Source: Anaerolineales bacterium (lineage in GTDB: Bacteria; Chloroflexota; Anaerolineae; Anaerolineales; Villigracilaceae). Taken from it: a stretch of DNA of 64,000 nucleotides. Every line of letters starts with the position of its first letter. The stretch's first letter is position 1. This document shows, piece after piece, positions 8,748 to 17,367 of this stretch. The stretch is from positions 62,001-126,000 of the forward strand of contig JAUQXA010000024.1 in assembly GCA_030834895.1 (NCBI GenBank). The letters run 5' to 3'. Both the position numbers and the translations under genes were made by a program. The notes under the pieces are model-generated. The model saw only the letters and a list, made by a program, of their open reading frames with translations. It ran no database searches and was not told where the DNA came from.

Positions 8748-9778
8748 TGTTGCTGGAAAACTTCCGCCCCCGCTCGAAACTGGTGACCAAGACCACACTG
8801 GTCACCATGCCGAGATTTCCCGTCATCGACGCGCACAATCATCTTGCGTCTCCTTTCGGCGGCGGATGGGATCAAAAACCATTAAGTGAGTTACTTGACC
8901 TGCTGGATGAAGCAGGCGTGACACATTATGTTGACCTCGACGGCGGTTGGGGCGAAGAAATTCTTTATCATCACCTTGACTATTTCAAAGCCAAAGCGCC
9001 TGAACGATTTCAGGTTTTCGGCGGCGTGGATTGGTCGAAGTGGGAAAGCATGGGTGGTGGATTTGCTGAGTGGGCGGCAGGCAGGCTCAAAATCCAGAAA
9101 GAGGCGGGCGCACAGGGCTTGAAGATTTGGAAGGGATTTGGCTTGCACGTCAAAGACCAGAACGGGCAATTGGTCAAAGTGGATGATCCGCGCCTGAGTC
9201 CCATTTGGGAAACTGCGGGCGAGTTGGGGCTGCCAGTGCTGATTCATGTTGCCGACCCCGTTGCCTTTTTCGACCCGGTTGACGAGACCAACGAACGGTG
9301 GGAGGAACTTGGCGCGCATCCCGATTGGGCGTTTCCCAGCCCGCCTTTTCCACCGTTCATGGAAATTATTAATGGATTCAAAACTCTTGTCACTCGTCAC
9401 TCGTCCACTACTTTTATCGGCGCTCACGCGGGTTGCTACGCTGAAAACTTGGAATGGGTGGGACGAATGCTGGATGCCTGCCCAAATTATTATGTCGATA
9501 TTTCTGCCCGATTTGGAGAATTGGGACGCCAGCCTTACACCGCGCAGAAGTTTTTCATCCAATATCAGGATCGGATTTTGTACGGCTCGGACATGGGTCC
9601 CGATTTGGATGTCTACCGCTTGAATTATCGTCTGCTTGAAACGGACGATGAATACTTCAACTACAACCCAGGTGGCATCCCTTTGCAGGGACGCTGGTTT
9701 GTGTACGGACTTTCCCTGCCCGATGATGTGTTGAAGAAAATCTACAGTGAAAATGCGAGAAAGGTTTTGAAATTCTGA
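8747..9778 (+). CDS. Amidohydrolase-2 family metal-dependent hydrolase
   Basis: A 343-residue TIM-barrel hydrolase. The metal-binding start PVIDAHNHLASPFGG (~residues 24-38) carries HxH. Later family motifs are visible: LPVLIHVADPVAFFDP, TTFIGAHAGC and RILYGSDMGPDLD, which together provide the His and Asp ligands. The family includes hydrolases and decarboxylases acting on C-N, C-O or C-C bonds. It is coupled to the permease and precedes the SIS isomerase, so its substrate is probably imported by this transporter. It is not recognisable as an AgaA/NagA-type deacetylase, so a deacetylase role would be a guess. Confidence 0.82.
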   Translation: MLLENFRPRSKLVTKTTLVTMPRFPVIDAHNHLASPFGGGWDQKPLSELLDLLDEAGVTHYVDLDGGWGEEILYHHLDYFKAKAPERFQVFGGVDWSKWESMGGGFAEWAAGRLKIQKEAGAQGLKIWKGFGLHVKDQNGQLVKVDDPRLSPIWETAGELGLPVLIHVADPVAFFDPVDETNERWEELGAHPDWAFPSPPFPPFMEIINGFKTLVTRHSSTTFIGAHAGCYAENLEWVGRMLDACPNYYVDISARFGELGRQPYTAQKFFIQYQDRILYGSDMGPDLDVYRLNYRLLETDDEYFNYNPGGIPLQGRWFVYGLSLPDDVLKKIYSENARKVLKF

Positions 9779-9848
9779 CGATGGACCATAGACGACAGAC
9801 GATGGCAATTGTCCGTGGTCAATGGCCTGTGGTCGAAAAAGGTAAACT
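9779..9848. repeat. Intergenic block of short degenerate GAC-CAT/GAC-GAC repeats
   Basis: The 70-base gap contains variants of one motif: GACGATGG, GACCATAG, GACGACAG, GACGATGG, then TCCGTGGTC and GCCTGTGGTC. The low-complexity pattern is unlike the neighbouring genes and may be a member of a dispersed intergenic repeat family. Nothing else is seen here apart from a weak AAAGG before the next start. Confidence 0.45.
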
Positions 9849-10865
9849 ATGGAACCCAAAAACTATCATACTTACAACGAAATCAAATCCCAAACCGAAG
9901 CATGGAAGCAGGCTTTGGACTTGGTCAATAGCATATCCCTGCCGAAAGCGGCGGACTATGAGCAGGTCGTTTTCACAGGCTGCGGATCGACGCATTATCT
10001 CTCGTTTGCGGGATCGGCTTTGTATCAAGAGTTGACGGGTTGCGTGGCGCGGGCTGTCCCTGGCGGGGAGTTGTTCTTGAATCCGCAGAATGTCTTGACG
10101 AATCAAAGGACATTGCTTGTCGCCATTAGCCGTTCTGGGACGACAACTGAAACAATCAAGGCAGTGGAGAAATTCAAGGCAGAGAAACGTGGCGACGTGG
10201 TTGTAATCAGCAATTATGATGAGGTTCTTTCGCGTTTGGCAGATTTCAACATTGTCATTGACAGAGGTCAGGAAGAGTCCGTTGCCCAGACTCGCTCTTT
10301 TGCTTCGATGTATGTCGCGGCGACGGCGTTCTGCGCGAAGATGGCAGGGCGGGACGATTTGCTGAAGGCAATGAAAAAACTGCCAGAGGTTGGCAATCGG
10401 CTGATTAGTAATTACGAGTCGTATGCAAAAGGGATTGGGGAAAACTTGAACTTCGATAGATTTTATTTCCTCGGTTCTGGCATTCGCTATGGACTGGCTT
10501 GCGAAGCCAACCTCAAAATGAAGGAGATGACTCTCACGCACAGTGAACCTTTCCATACTTTGGAATTCCGTCACGGACCGATGAGCATGGTCAATGAAAA
10601 GGCTGTTGTGGTGGGGTTGCTCTCGGACGCAAACCGAGTCCACGAGGCAAAGGTACTATCGGAAATGAAAATGCTTGGAGGAATAGTATCAGCTTTGGGC
10701 GAGGCAGATGCGGATGTCGTCTTCGGGTCGGGAGTCCCAGAGAGCGTGCGCGGCGTCCTGTATCTGCCGGCCCTGCAATTGATGGCGTTTTATCGTTCGC
10801 TGGCGAAGGGTTTGAATCCCGACCGTCCTGCCAATTTGACGGCGGTCGTGAAATTGGATTTCTAA
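9849..10865 (+). CDS. SIS-domain sugar isomerase/deaminase, GlmS-isomerase type (AgaS-like)
   Basis: A 338-residue protein with two SIS domains and no glutaminase part. Domain 1: VVFTGCGSTHYLSFAGSALY and LLVAISRSGTTTETIKAVE. Domain 2: FYFLGSGIRYGLACEANLKM and EFRHGPMSMVNEKA. The C-terminal AKGLNPDRPANLTAVVKLD is the GlmS-type tail. Such proteins interconvert or deaminate amino- and ketohexose 6-phosphates (GlmS isomerase, AgaS, FrlB). Next to LacC/LacD-type enzymes, release of ammonia from galactosamine-6-phosphate to give tagatose-6-phosphate is the best inference, not proven. Confidence 0.85.
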   Translation: MEPKNYHTYNEIKSQTEAWKQALDLVNSISLPKAADYEQVVFTGCGSTHYLSFAGSALYQELTGCVARAVPGGELFLNPQNVLTNQRTLLVAISRSGTTTETIKAVEKFKAEKRGDVVVISNYDEVLSRLADFNIVIDRGQEESVAQTRSFASMYVAATAFCAKMAGRDDLLKAMKKLPEVGNRLISNYESYAKGIGENLNFDRFYFLGSGIRYGLACEANLKMKEMTLTHSEPFHTLEFRHGPMSMVNEKAVVVGLLSDANRVHEAKVLSEMKMLGGIVSALGEADADVVFGSGVPESVRGVLYLPALQLMAFYRSLAKGLNPDRPANLTAVVKLDF

Positions 10866-10899
10866 TCAACTATGACGAGCGGCGGGGTGCGTCCAACCC

Positions 10900-10951
10900 G
10901 ATAGCCGTGTTCCCTGTCTGGCACGCGCGCGAGCGTGGTGTCGCGGCTATC
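10900..10951 (+). promoter_or_regulatory. Intercistronic stem-loop before the second binding-protein gene
   Basis: GATAGCCG (10900-10907) pairs with CGGCTATC (10944-10951), and inside lies CACGC...GCGTG, giving a two-part stem. It sits in a 106-base gap between the SIS gene and a new transporter set, ending about 20 bases before the start codon. It may be an mRNA-processing or stability element; no T-tract follows. Confidence 0.4.
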
Positions 10952-10971
10952 ACAATAGAATGGAGAAGAAA

Positions 10972-12243
10972 ATGAAAAAACTATTGTTCGTTCTCATAGT
11001 TGCCAGCCTTTTATTGGCTGCTTGCGGTGGTGGAGCGAAGCCTGCTGCCGAGCAGGGTCCCGTGGAGATCACCTTCACCATGTGGGGCGCGCCTGAGGAG
11101 CTCGCGGTCTGGCAGGCGGTTGTGGATGATTTCCAAAAAGTCAACCCGAACATTACCGTGAAGGTGGATGTCTCGGATTGGGACTCGTACTGGACGAAGT
11201 TGAACACGCTGATCGCGGGTGGCACGCCGCCTGACGTGTTCGCCATGGACGCCCCACTGTTTTTGGATTGGCAAAGTCGCGGCGCGCTGTTGAACCTTCA
11301 GCCGTACATCGACGCCAACCCTGGATTTTTGGATGGCATCTATCCTCAAACCTTGACCGCCTACAAGACGGCGGATGGGTACTACGGATTGCCGCGCGAT
11401 TTCCAGACGATTGTGCTGTTCTACAACAAGGACATGTTCGACGCCGCGGGTGTGGACTACCCGACTGCCGATTGGACCTACGACGACCTGCTTGCCGCCT
11501 CAAAGAAGTTGACCCTCGACAAGGATAATGACGGCAAGGTGGATCAGTATGGATTCTGGTCCGACACATGGGATATGGAATTGTTGTGGAGCGAAGCTAT
11601 TTGGGCGTACGGCGGCGAGATTATCAGCCCTGACCATACCAAGACCTTGATTGGTGAAGGCGGCGCGCGCGATGCCTGGGCGTTCATTAACAGCATGTAC
11701 AAGGAAGGTGTGATGCCCACTCCCACCACTTCGGGTGAGTTTGGTCTTGACCTCTTCCAATCGGGCATGGCGGCGATGACCACCATCGGTCACTGGGCGG
11801 TGCCTGGGTATGTCCAATCGGGAATCAAATTCGATATCGCGCCGATGCCAAAGGGTCCCGCAGGGCAGGCGACCAGTGTCAACAGCGCGGGCTTTGTCGT
11901 CTCGAAGGATTCCAAACATGCCGACGCGGCGTTCGAGTTCATCAAGTTTGCCTTGGGCGAAACGGGACAGACGAAGCTTGCCGAGTTGGGTTTTGCCATC
12001 CCTGTTTTGAAGTCCGTTGCAGAAAGCGATGCTTATCTCAAACAGCCTGGTGAGTTGAACCAGAAAGTCTTTCTCGACTCTGTTGCTTTTGCCCGCATGA
12101 AGCCCGTCTTCAAAGGCTACGAGGAATGGGCTGGCGTGGTTGGCGATGGCTTGATTCCCGTCTTCGACGGCGAAGCGGAACTGAACCCGACGCTCGACGA
12201 AATCATCGTCGCTGCAGACGAAGTGCTGGCAAATAATAAATAG
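10972..12243 (+). CDS. Sugar ABC importer lipoprotein, binding protein family 1 (second set)
   Basis: A 423-residue solute-binding lipoprotein. Signal LFVLIVASLLLAAC, Cys18 lipidated, then a Gly-rich start of the mature chain. SBP_bac_1 features: ITFTMWGAPEELAVWQAVVD, GGTPPDVFAMDAP and AFEFIKFALGETGQ. The ATG at 10972 is chosen with GGAG six bases upstream. It differs strongly from the 5604 protein, so the operon has two independent importers. The binding face is unknown; W/Y-rich patches (WDMELLWSEAIWAYGGE) fit a carbohydrate ligand. Confidence 0.9.
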   Translation: MKKLLFVLIVASLLLAACGGGAKPAAEQGPVEITFTMWGAPEELAVWQAVVDDFQKVNPNITVKVDVSDWDSYWTKLNTLIAGGTPPDVFAMDAPLFLDWQSRGALLNLQPYIDANPGFLDGIYPQTLTAYKTADGYYGLPRDFQTIVLFYNKDMFDAAGVDYPTADWTYDDLLAASKKLTLDKDNDGKVDQYGFWSDTWDMELLWSEAIWAYGGEIISPDHTKTLIGEGGARDAWAFINSMYKEGVMPTPTTSGEFGLDLFQSGMAAMTTIGHWAVPGYVQSGIKFDIAPMPKGPAGQATSVNSAGFVVSKDSKHADAAFEFIKFALGETGQTKLAELGFAIPVLKSVAESDAYLKQPGELNQKVFLDSVAFARMKPVFKGYEEWAGVVGDGLIPVFDGEAELNPTLDEIIVAADEVLANNK

Positions 12244-12245
12244 TT

Positions 12246-12324
12246 TACCCCCATCCCCTGCCCTTCCCCCATTTGGGGGAAGGGTGTTCCCCTCTCCTTT
12301 TAGGAGAGGGGCTAGGGGTGAGGT
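12246..12324. repeat. REP-like double hairpin with G/C-mirror arms
   Basis: Two adjacent perfect hairpins: CCCTTCCCCC-ATTT-GGGGGAAGGG (12261-12284) and CCCCTCTCC-TTTTA-GGAGAGGGG (12289-12311). Outer arms (ACCCCCATCCCCT left, AGGGGTGAGG right) can pair loosely around them. This CCCCTCTCC/GGAGAGGGG style is typical of dispersed intergenic repeats in several phyla. It again separates a binding-protein gene from its permeases. Confidence 0.7.
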
Positions 12325-12335
12325 TAGGAGTATGC

Positions 12336-13223
12336 ATGGATTACGGACTCAAACCTCTGGGTCGTGAAAAATTGTGGCTCTGGCTGATGCTGGTTCCGAC
12401 CATCATCGGGCTGGCGTTCGGCACGATTGGCTCCCTGCTGGCAACGCTCGGACTGAGTCTCTTCAACTGGGACTTGATCAACCCTCCCAAATGGGCGGGC
12501 GCGGAGAATTACGTTCAGCTATTCCAGAACAAGGACTATATCGAAGCCTTTGTCAATACGCTGAAATTTTCCGTGTTGTACGTGCCTGGTGTAGTGATCA
12601 TCTCCCTGCTGCTGGCTGTCCTGCTAAACCGAAAGATTCGCGGTGTTGGCTTTTTTCGCACAGTGTATTTCCTGCCGACTGTGACGTCCGCTGTTGCCAC
12701 TGCTTTGGTCTGGAACATGATCTATGGCAAGGAGACGGGCATCCTCAACTTTGCGCTTGAAGGTTTGGGTTTTGCTCCCGTCTGCTGGCTTTGCACAAAC
12801 AACGCCATGATGTCAGTGGTCATCGTCAATGTGTGGGGGGCGATTGGCGAAGGCATGATCATCTTTCTGGCTGGGCTGACTGCCATCCCGCGCGATTATT
12901 ACGAAGCCGCCTCTCTCGATGGGGCAAATGATTACCAGCAGTTTTTCAGGATCACATTACCGCTGGTGACGCCGAGCATTTTCTTCCAGACTTTGATTGC
13001 CGCCATCAACGCCTTCCAAGCGTACGACTACATCTACATGCTGACCCGACGCGGACAGGGCGACAGTTCCGTGCCTGTGGCGGTGTATTCGATCTATCGC
13101 AACGCCTTCCACTTCTTCCGTATGGGAGATGCCAGCGCTCAGGCGATTCAACTTGCCCTGTTGGTGGCGGTCTTCATGGCGATCATGTTCTGGTGGGAAC
13201 GCCGTTACGTGGTGTACGAATAG
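12336..13223 (+). CDS. Sugar ABC importer permease, MalF/UgpA type (second set)
   Basis: A 295-residue permease with six TM helices. The ATG at 12336 is chosen: AGGAG stands five bases upstream and the protein then begins MDYGLKPLGREKLWLWLML, whereas the longer ORF reads through the repeat. The EAA loop is EAASLDGANDYQQFFRITLP (~residues 191-210). It follows the REP-like element, and its partner gene starts nine bases after its stop. It should form the channel with the 13233 product for the 10972 binding protein. Confidence 0.92.
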   Translation: MDYGLKPLGREKLWLWLMLVPTIIGLAFGTIGSLLATLGLSLFNWDLINPPKWAGAENYVQLFQNKDYIEAFVNTLKFSVLYVPGVVIISLLLAVLLNRKIRGVGFFRTVYFLPTVTSAVATALVWNMIYGKETGILNFALEGLGFAPVCWLCTNNAMMSVVIVNVWGAIGEGMIIFLAGLTAIPRDYYEAASLDGANDYQQFFRITLPLVTPSIFFQTLIAAINAFQAYDYIYMLTRRGQGDSSVPVAVYSIYRNAFHFFRMGDASAQAIQLALLVAVFMAIMFWWERRYVVYE

Positions 13224-13232
13224 GAGCAGGTC

Positions 13233-14081
13233 ATGTCCAAGTCAATTTACAAAACCATCCTCGACGTCATCACCTACGCCTTTCTCATCTTTGGCGCGTT
13301 GACCATGCTCATCCCCTTCCTGTGGATGATTTCGGTTTCACTGCGTCTTCCTGCCGAACAATTTTCCCGCAACATCATTCCCAACCCGTTCACCGTACAA
13401 AACTACTTCGACCTCTTCGAGGATTTGCCCGACCAGGCATTTCTCTACCTGACTTTCAACAGCTTCAAGCTGTCCACCCTGACGGTCATCGGTCAAGTGT
13501 TGACTTGTGCAATGGCGGCGTTTGTCTTTGCCATCGTCAAATTCAAAGGACGTGACTTTCTCTTTGCGCTCCTCGTCGCCACGCTGATGATTCCGCCGCA
13601 GGTCTCGCTCATCCCGAACTTCATCATCTTCAAATACCTAGGCTGGATCGGGACTCAACTTCCGCTCATCGTCCCAGCCTTTTGGGGCGGCGCCTTCGGG
13701 ACCTTCCTCCTGCGGCAGTACTTCCTCACCATCCCGCGTGACTTAGTGGACGCCGCCCGCATGGACGGCGCTTCGCTCTTCGATATTTTCTGGCGTGTCT
13801 ACATGCCGCTGTCCAAACCCGCAGTTGCTGCGTTGGCGATCTTCGTCTTCAAGGATGCGTGGAACGACTTGCTCCATCCGCTGGTTTACCTGCCGACGGA
13901 CATGCACAAGACCACGCTGACAGTTGGTCTGGCGTTCTTCCAGCAGCAGCTTCAGATGGGCGGGAAGTTCACAGTCCTCATGGCTGGTGCTTTCCTTTCC
14001 ATCCTGCCGTTGCTCATCATCTTTTTCTTCGCCCAAAAGCAATTCATCGAAGGCATCGCGTTAAGCGGCGTGAAACGATAA
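13233..14081 (+). CDS. Sugar ABC importer permease, MalG/UgpE type (second set)
   Basis: A 282-residue permease, six TM helices, EAA loop DAARMDGASLFDIFWRVYMP (~residues 170-190). Its ATG has AGGAG about seven bases upstream. It ends 36 bases before the GH4 gene. As in the first set, no ATP-binding gene follows, which is common for family-1 oligosaccharide importers that use one shared ATPase. Confidence 0.92.
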   Translation: MSKSIYKTILDVITYAFLIFGALTMLIPFLWMISVSLRLPAEQFSRNIIPNPFTVQNYFDLFEDLPDQAFLYLTFNSFKLSTLTVIGQVLTCAMAAFVFAIVKFKGRDFLFALLVATLMIPPQVSLIPNFIIFKYLGWIGTQLPLIVPAFWGGAFGTFLLRQYFLTIPRDLVDAARMDGASLFDIFWRVYMPLSKPAVAALAIFVFKDAWNDLLHPLVYLPTDMHKTTLTVGLAFFQQQLQMGGKFTVLMAGAFLSILPLLIIFFFAQKQFIEGIALSGVKR

Positions 14082-14117
14082 CCTGACACTGGAACACATG
14101 ACACAGGAGAACTCATT

Positions 14118-15449
14118 ATGACAAAAATTGCATTTATCGGCGCAGGCAGCCTTGGGTTTACAAGCGAACTTGTGCGCGATGTCCTAACCTTTCCGTTGCT
14201 TGAAGATGCCCGCATCTCTCTGATGGATATTGATGAAGAACGACTTGACTTCGCCAACGAGAGCGTCAAAAAACTCATTGCTGCTGGGAATCGTCACGCC
14301 AGCGTAACCGCTACGTTGAGTCGCGCCGAGGCGCTAAAGGATGCAGATGTAGTGCTGACCACTATTTTGACAGGCACCACAGATGTCTGGAAATACGATA
14401 TCGAAATCCCCAAGAAATACGGCATTGACATCAATGTCGGTGACACGCGCGGACCGAGCGGCATCTTCCGCTTCCTGCGGACGATCAACCCGATGATGGA
14501 CATTGTCCGCGACATGGAGAAAGTCTGTCCGAACGCGGTTCTGCTCAATTACACCAACCCGATGGCGATGTTGGTGTCCGCGATTCAGAAGCAGACATTC
14601 ATATCAACCACGGGTTTATGTCATTCCGTGCAAGGCACAGCCATGATGCTCGCGGATTGGATTGGCGCGCCCTACGATGAGATTGACTACCTGTGCGCGG
14701 GAATCAATCATCAGGCTTGGTATCTCGACTTCAAGTGGAATGGCAGGGACGCCTATCCGCTCATCCACAAAGCCATCACCGAGCGACCCGAAATCTACAA
14801 CGCCGAACCCGTCCGCAACGAGATGTATCTCGCCATCGGCAAATACGTTACCGAGTCCAGCGGACATAACTCCGAGTACAACTGGTGGTTCCGCAAACGC
14901 CCCGACCTGATCGAAAAGTATTGTACGCACGGCACGAACTGGAATCCTGGCGAATATGCCTACATCCTCAAAGAATACCAGAATAGTGAAGCCACCTGGA
15001 AGGGGCAGGTCAAAGATGAACTGGCAAAGCCTCTTACGTCCGAAGACCTCCAGCGCGGACATGAATATGCCGCGTACATTGCCAACGCCCTCAAAGGCGG
15101 CGAGCCGTTCAAGTTCAATGGCAACGTGCAAAACACACACCTCATCACCAACCTGCCCGAAGGCGCATGTGTTGAAGTCCCCGTGCTTGTGGATCGCGCT
15201 GGATTCCATCCCTTCCACGTTGGCGCGCTTCCTCCAGAGACCGCCCTGCTAACCCAACTCTCCAGCGGCATCGAGGAAATGGCGATTCAAGCCTCGCTCG
15301 CGGGCGACCCAACTATGGTCTACCGCGCCATTTGTCACGACCCGCTGACCGCGTCCGTGCTGTCACTGGCTGAGATCAAGGAGATGACCAATGAACTCTT
15401 CGCACGGCACAAAGATTATCTACCGCAGTTCGAGCATCATGCGGTCTAG
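14118..15449 (+). CDS. Glycoside hydrolase family 4, alpha-galactosidase (MelA)-like
   Basis: A 443-residue NAD+- and metal-dependent glycosidase. The N-terminal Rossmann start [20 protein letters not shown] is diagnostic. Family motifs: [45 protein letters not shown] and [13 protein letters not shown]. The Cys-His pair in GLCHSV binds the metal, and CHSV with AGINH is the alpha-galactosidase/galacturonidase branch rather than the 6-phospho-glucosidase one. GH4 enzymes oxidise C3 transiently and act inside the cell, so it should cleave the imported oligosaccharide. AGGAG lies about ten bases before the ATG. Confidence 0.9.
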   Translation: MTKIAFIGAGSLGFTSELVRDVLTFPLLEDARISLMDIDEERLDFANESVKKLIAAGNRHASVTATLSRAEALKDADVVLTTILTGTTDVWKYDIEIPKKYGIDINVGDTRGPSGIFRFLRTINPMMDIVRDMEKVCPNAVLLNYTNPMAMLVSAIQKQTFISTTGLCHSVQGTAMMLADWIGAPYDEIDYLCAGINHQAWYLDFKWNGRDAYPLIHKAITERPEIYNAEPVRNEMYLAIGKYVTESSGHNSEYNWWFRKRPDLIEKYCTHGTNWNPGEYAYILKEYQNSEATWKGQVKDELAKPLTSEDLQRGHEYAAYIANALKGGEPFKFNGNVQNTHLITNLPEGACVEVPVLVDRAGFHPFHVGALPPETALLTQLSSGIEEMAIQASLAGDPTMVYRAICHDPLTASVLSLAEIKEMTNELFARHKDYLPQFEHHAV

Positions 15450-16293
15450 GATTATTTTCCTGCTCCTTTTCCTCGTGGGATGTCAACCCACTTTACCTCA
15501 GTTTGCTTCTTCCCAGACAGAGACACTAGTCCCTATGCCTTCCTCTAGCCCCTCCCTAATTCCTAATTCGCAATCCGCATCATGGTGGCATCCCGCCGTC
15601 GGACTCACCTGGCAATGGCAAATCGGCGATGACGACATCGACACCTCCATCGAAGCTGATGTTTATGACGTTGACCTGTATGTTGGCCAATCCATTATTG
15701 ATGAACTCCACGCCAAAGGCAAAAAAGTTATCTGCTATATCAGCGTTGGCTCATGGGAAGATTGGCGCCCTGACAAAGACCAGTTCCCGCCCGAAGTTCT
15801 TGGCAACGATTACGATGGCTGGCCGGGCGAAAAATGGCTTGACATCCGCCGTATTGACCTGCTTGCCCCGATCATGCGTGCCCGCCTTGACCTTTGTCAA
15901 GCCAAAGACTTCGATGCCGTGGAACCCGACAATATGGAAATCTACACCAACAACACGGGTTTCCCGCTCACCTACGATGATCAATTGAAATATGCCCTCT
16001 GGCTTGCAGACGAAGCCCATGCGCGCGGACTCGCCATCGGGCAGAAGAACGCATCTAACCAGGTTCTGAAACTTGTGGACGTGTATGATTTTGCCATCAC
16101 TGAGGACTACTTTTTCTACGAGGAAGCCGAGTCCATGCTACCTTACATCAAAGCAGGAAAGCCTGTTTTTGCCGCTGAATATACCGACCTGCCTGGCGAT
16201 TTCTCCGCTTTTTGTGAGCAATCAAAAGAACTCAACTTCAGCACTATCCTCAAGCATCGTGAACTGGATGCGTGGATACAAACCTGTCCATAA
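15439..16293 (+). CDS. GH114 endo-alpha-1,4-polygalactosaminidase-like lipoprotein
   Basis: A 284-residue lipoprotein. The ATG at 15439 overlaps the GH4 stop by 11 bases and opens a clean signal ([11 protein letters not shown]); the ORF's start at 15391 would bury it. The mature protein is a single GH114 TIM barrel: [53 protein letters not shown] and [12 protein letters not shown], where the family's acidic residues lie. Characterised GH114 enzymes cut alpha-1,4-galactosamine polymers such as those of fungal or bacterial biofilms. As a surface lipoprotein it would make short chains for the importers in the same operon. Confidence 0.85.
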   Translation: MRSRIIFLLLFLVGCQPTLPQFASSQTETLVPMPSSSPSLIPNSQSASWWHPAVGLTWQWQIGDDDIDTSIEADVYDVDLYVGQSIIDELHAKGKKVICYISVGSWEDWRPDKDQFPPEVLGNDYDGWPGEKWLDIRRIDLLAPIMRARLDLCQAKDFDAVEPDNMEIYTNNTGFPLTYDDQLKYALWLADEAHARGLAIGQKNASNQVLKLVDVYDFAITEDYFFYEEAESMLPYIKAGKPVFAAEYTDLPGDFSAFCEQSKELNFSTILKHRELDAWIQTCP

Positions 16294-16327
16294 CCTTCAA
16301 ACCTGCAACCTTCACACAGCAACCTTT
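16292..16327 (+). repeat. Short imperfect tandem repeat of AACCTTC
   Basis: AACCTTC occurs at 16292, 16307 and (as AACCTTT) 16321, about 14-15 bases apart, with ACCTGC-type fillers. The pattern fills the 51-base gap before the aldolase gene. It looks like a low-complexity intergenic filler. Confidence 0.4.
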
Positions 16328-16344
16328 AACTTGGGACCTGCCTC

Positions 16345-17295
16345 ATGAAACCCATCTCAATCGGAAAACTACGCGGACTGCAACAAATCTCCTCTACACG
16401 CAGAACCTTTACCGCCCTTGCCCTTGACCATCGTCAAAATTTACGCAAGGCAAACCCCGCCTTTGCGGATGACACTGAACTCAGCCGCTTCAAATTGGAT
16501 GTGACTTCCACTCTTGCATCGCACGCGACGGCTGTTTTGCTCGACCCAGAAGTCTCTGCCGCGCAAGCCATTGCGGAACATGCCATTCCCAATAATACAG
16601 GACTGGTCGTGGCGGTTGAATCCACTGGCTACACAGGTGACGCAACCGCGCGCCGTGCACAGATCATTCCCGGTTGGGACGTGGAAAAAGCCAAACGCAT
16701 GGGCGCATCTGCCATCAAGTTGTTGGTCTATTACCATCCCGATTCGCCCACCGCAAGGAAAATCGAGGATTTCACCTCGAAGGTTGCGGATGATTGTGGC
16801 AAGCATGACCTTGTCCTAATGCTCGAACCGCTTTCGTATTCGCTCAATGAAGACAAAAAACTTTCCTCTGAAGAAAAGCGATACGTTGTAGTTGAAACTG
16901 CCAGGCGATTAACTCCGCTTGGCGCGGATATTCTCAAGGCTGAGTTCCCGCTTGACGCTTCGACTTCGCTCAGCGAGGAAACATGGCTGGACACCTGCAA
17001 GGAAATTTCATCCGCCAGCGTTGTGCCATGGATTTTGCTCTCCGCCGCCGTGGGCTACGAAACCTTCGTCCGCCAGGTGACTGTGGCTTGCAACGCGGGC
17101 GCAAGTGGTATTGCCGTCGGTCGCGCCGTGTGGAAGGAGGCGGTTACAATGAGCGGCGATGAACGTATGAACTTCCTGCGCACAATTGCCCAGCCACGCA
17201 TTTCCCGCCTGACTTCACTGTGTCACGCGCTTGCAAAACCCTATACTGATTTCTTTCAAGGCGAAGCGCCGTTCGATTGGTATAAGACCTATTGA
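16345..17295 (+). CDS. lacD: Tagatose 1,6-bisphosphate aldolase, LacD family
   Basis: A 316-residue class I aldolase of the DeoC/LacD fold. Seen: RTFTALALDHRQNLRK at the start, AVLLDPEVSAAQAI, VVAVESTGYTGD, GASAIKLLVYYHPDSP (which includes the presumed Schiff-base Lys), DLVLMLEPLSYSL and ADILKAEFPLD. LacD splits D-tagatose 1,6-bisphosphate into dihydroxyacetone phosphate and glyceraldehyde 3-phosphate in the cytoplasm. The two PfkB kinases directly downstream would supply its substrate, which makes the tagatose route the best reading of the operon. Confidence 0.85.
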   Translation: MKPISIGKLRGLQQISSTRRTFTALALDHRQNLRKANPAFADDTELSRFKLDVTSTLASHATAVLLDPEVSAAQAIAEHAIPNNTGLVVAVESTGYTGDATARRAQIIPGWDVEKAKRMGASAIKLLVYYHPDSPTARKIEDFTSKVADDCGKHDLVLMLEPLSYSLNEDKKLSSEEKRYVVVETARRLTPLGADILKAEFPLDASTSLSEETWLDTCKEISSASVVPWILLSAAVGYETFVRQVTVACNAGASGIAVGRAVWKEAVTMSGDERMNFLRTIAQPRISRLTSLCHALAKPYTDFFQGEAPFDWYKTY

Positions 17296-17343
17296 GTACA
17301 CAGATAAACAGGCGGGCAGGTTCATACTTGTTTACCTGTGTAC
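17296..17343 (+). promoter_or_regulatory. Intercistronic hairpin between aldolase and kinase genes
   Basis: GTACACAG-A-TAAACA (17296-17310) pairs with TGTTTA-C-CTGTGTAC (17329-17343): 14 bp with one mismatch and an 18-base loop, starting right after the lacD stop. No T-tract follows, so it may influence mRNA processing or stability rather than end transcription. Confidence 0.45.
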
Positions 17344-17367
17344 TTATCCACTTAACTTCTTATCTTG

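Noticed and set aside
8891-9859. 322-residue minus-strand ORF
   Set aside because: It mirrors the amidohydrolase gene, which has clear family motifs on the plus strand.
10801-10833. tRNA-like T-arm (GGTTTGAATCCCGACC ... CCA)
   Set aside because: It falls within the conserved SIS C-terminus (AKGLNPDRPANLTAVVKLD), and no acceptor or anticodon arm can be formed around it.
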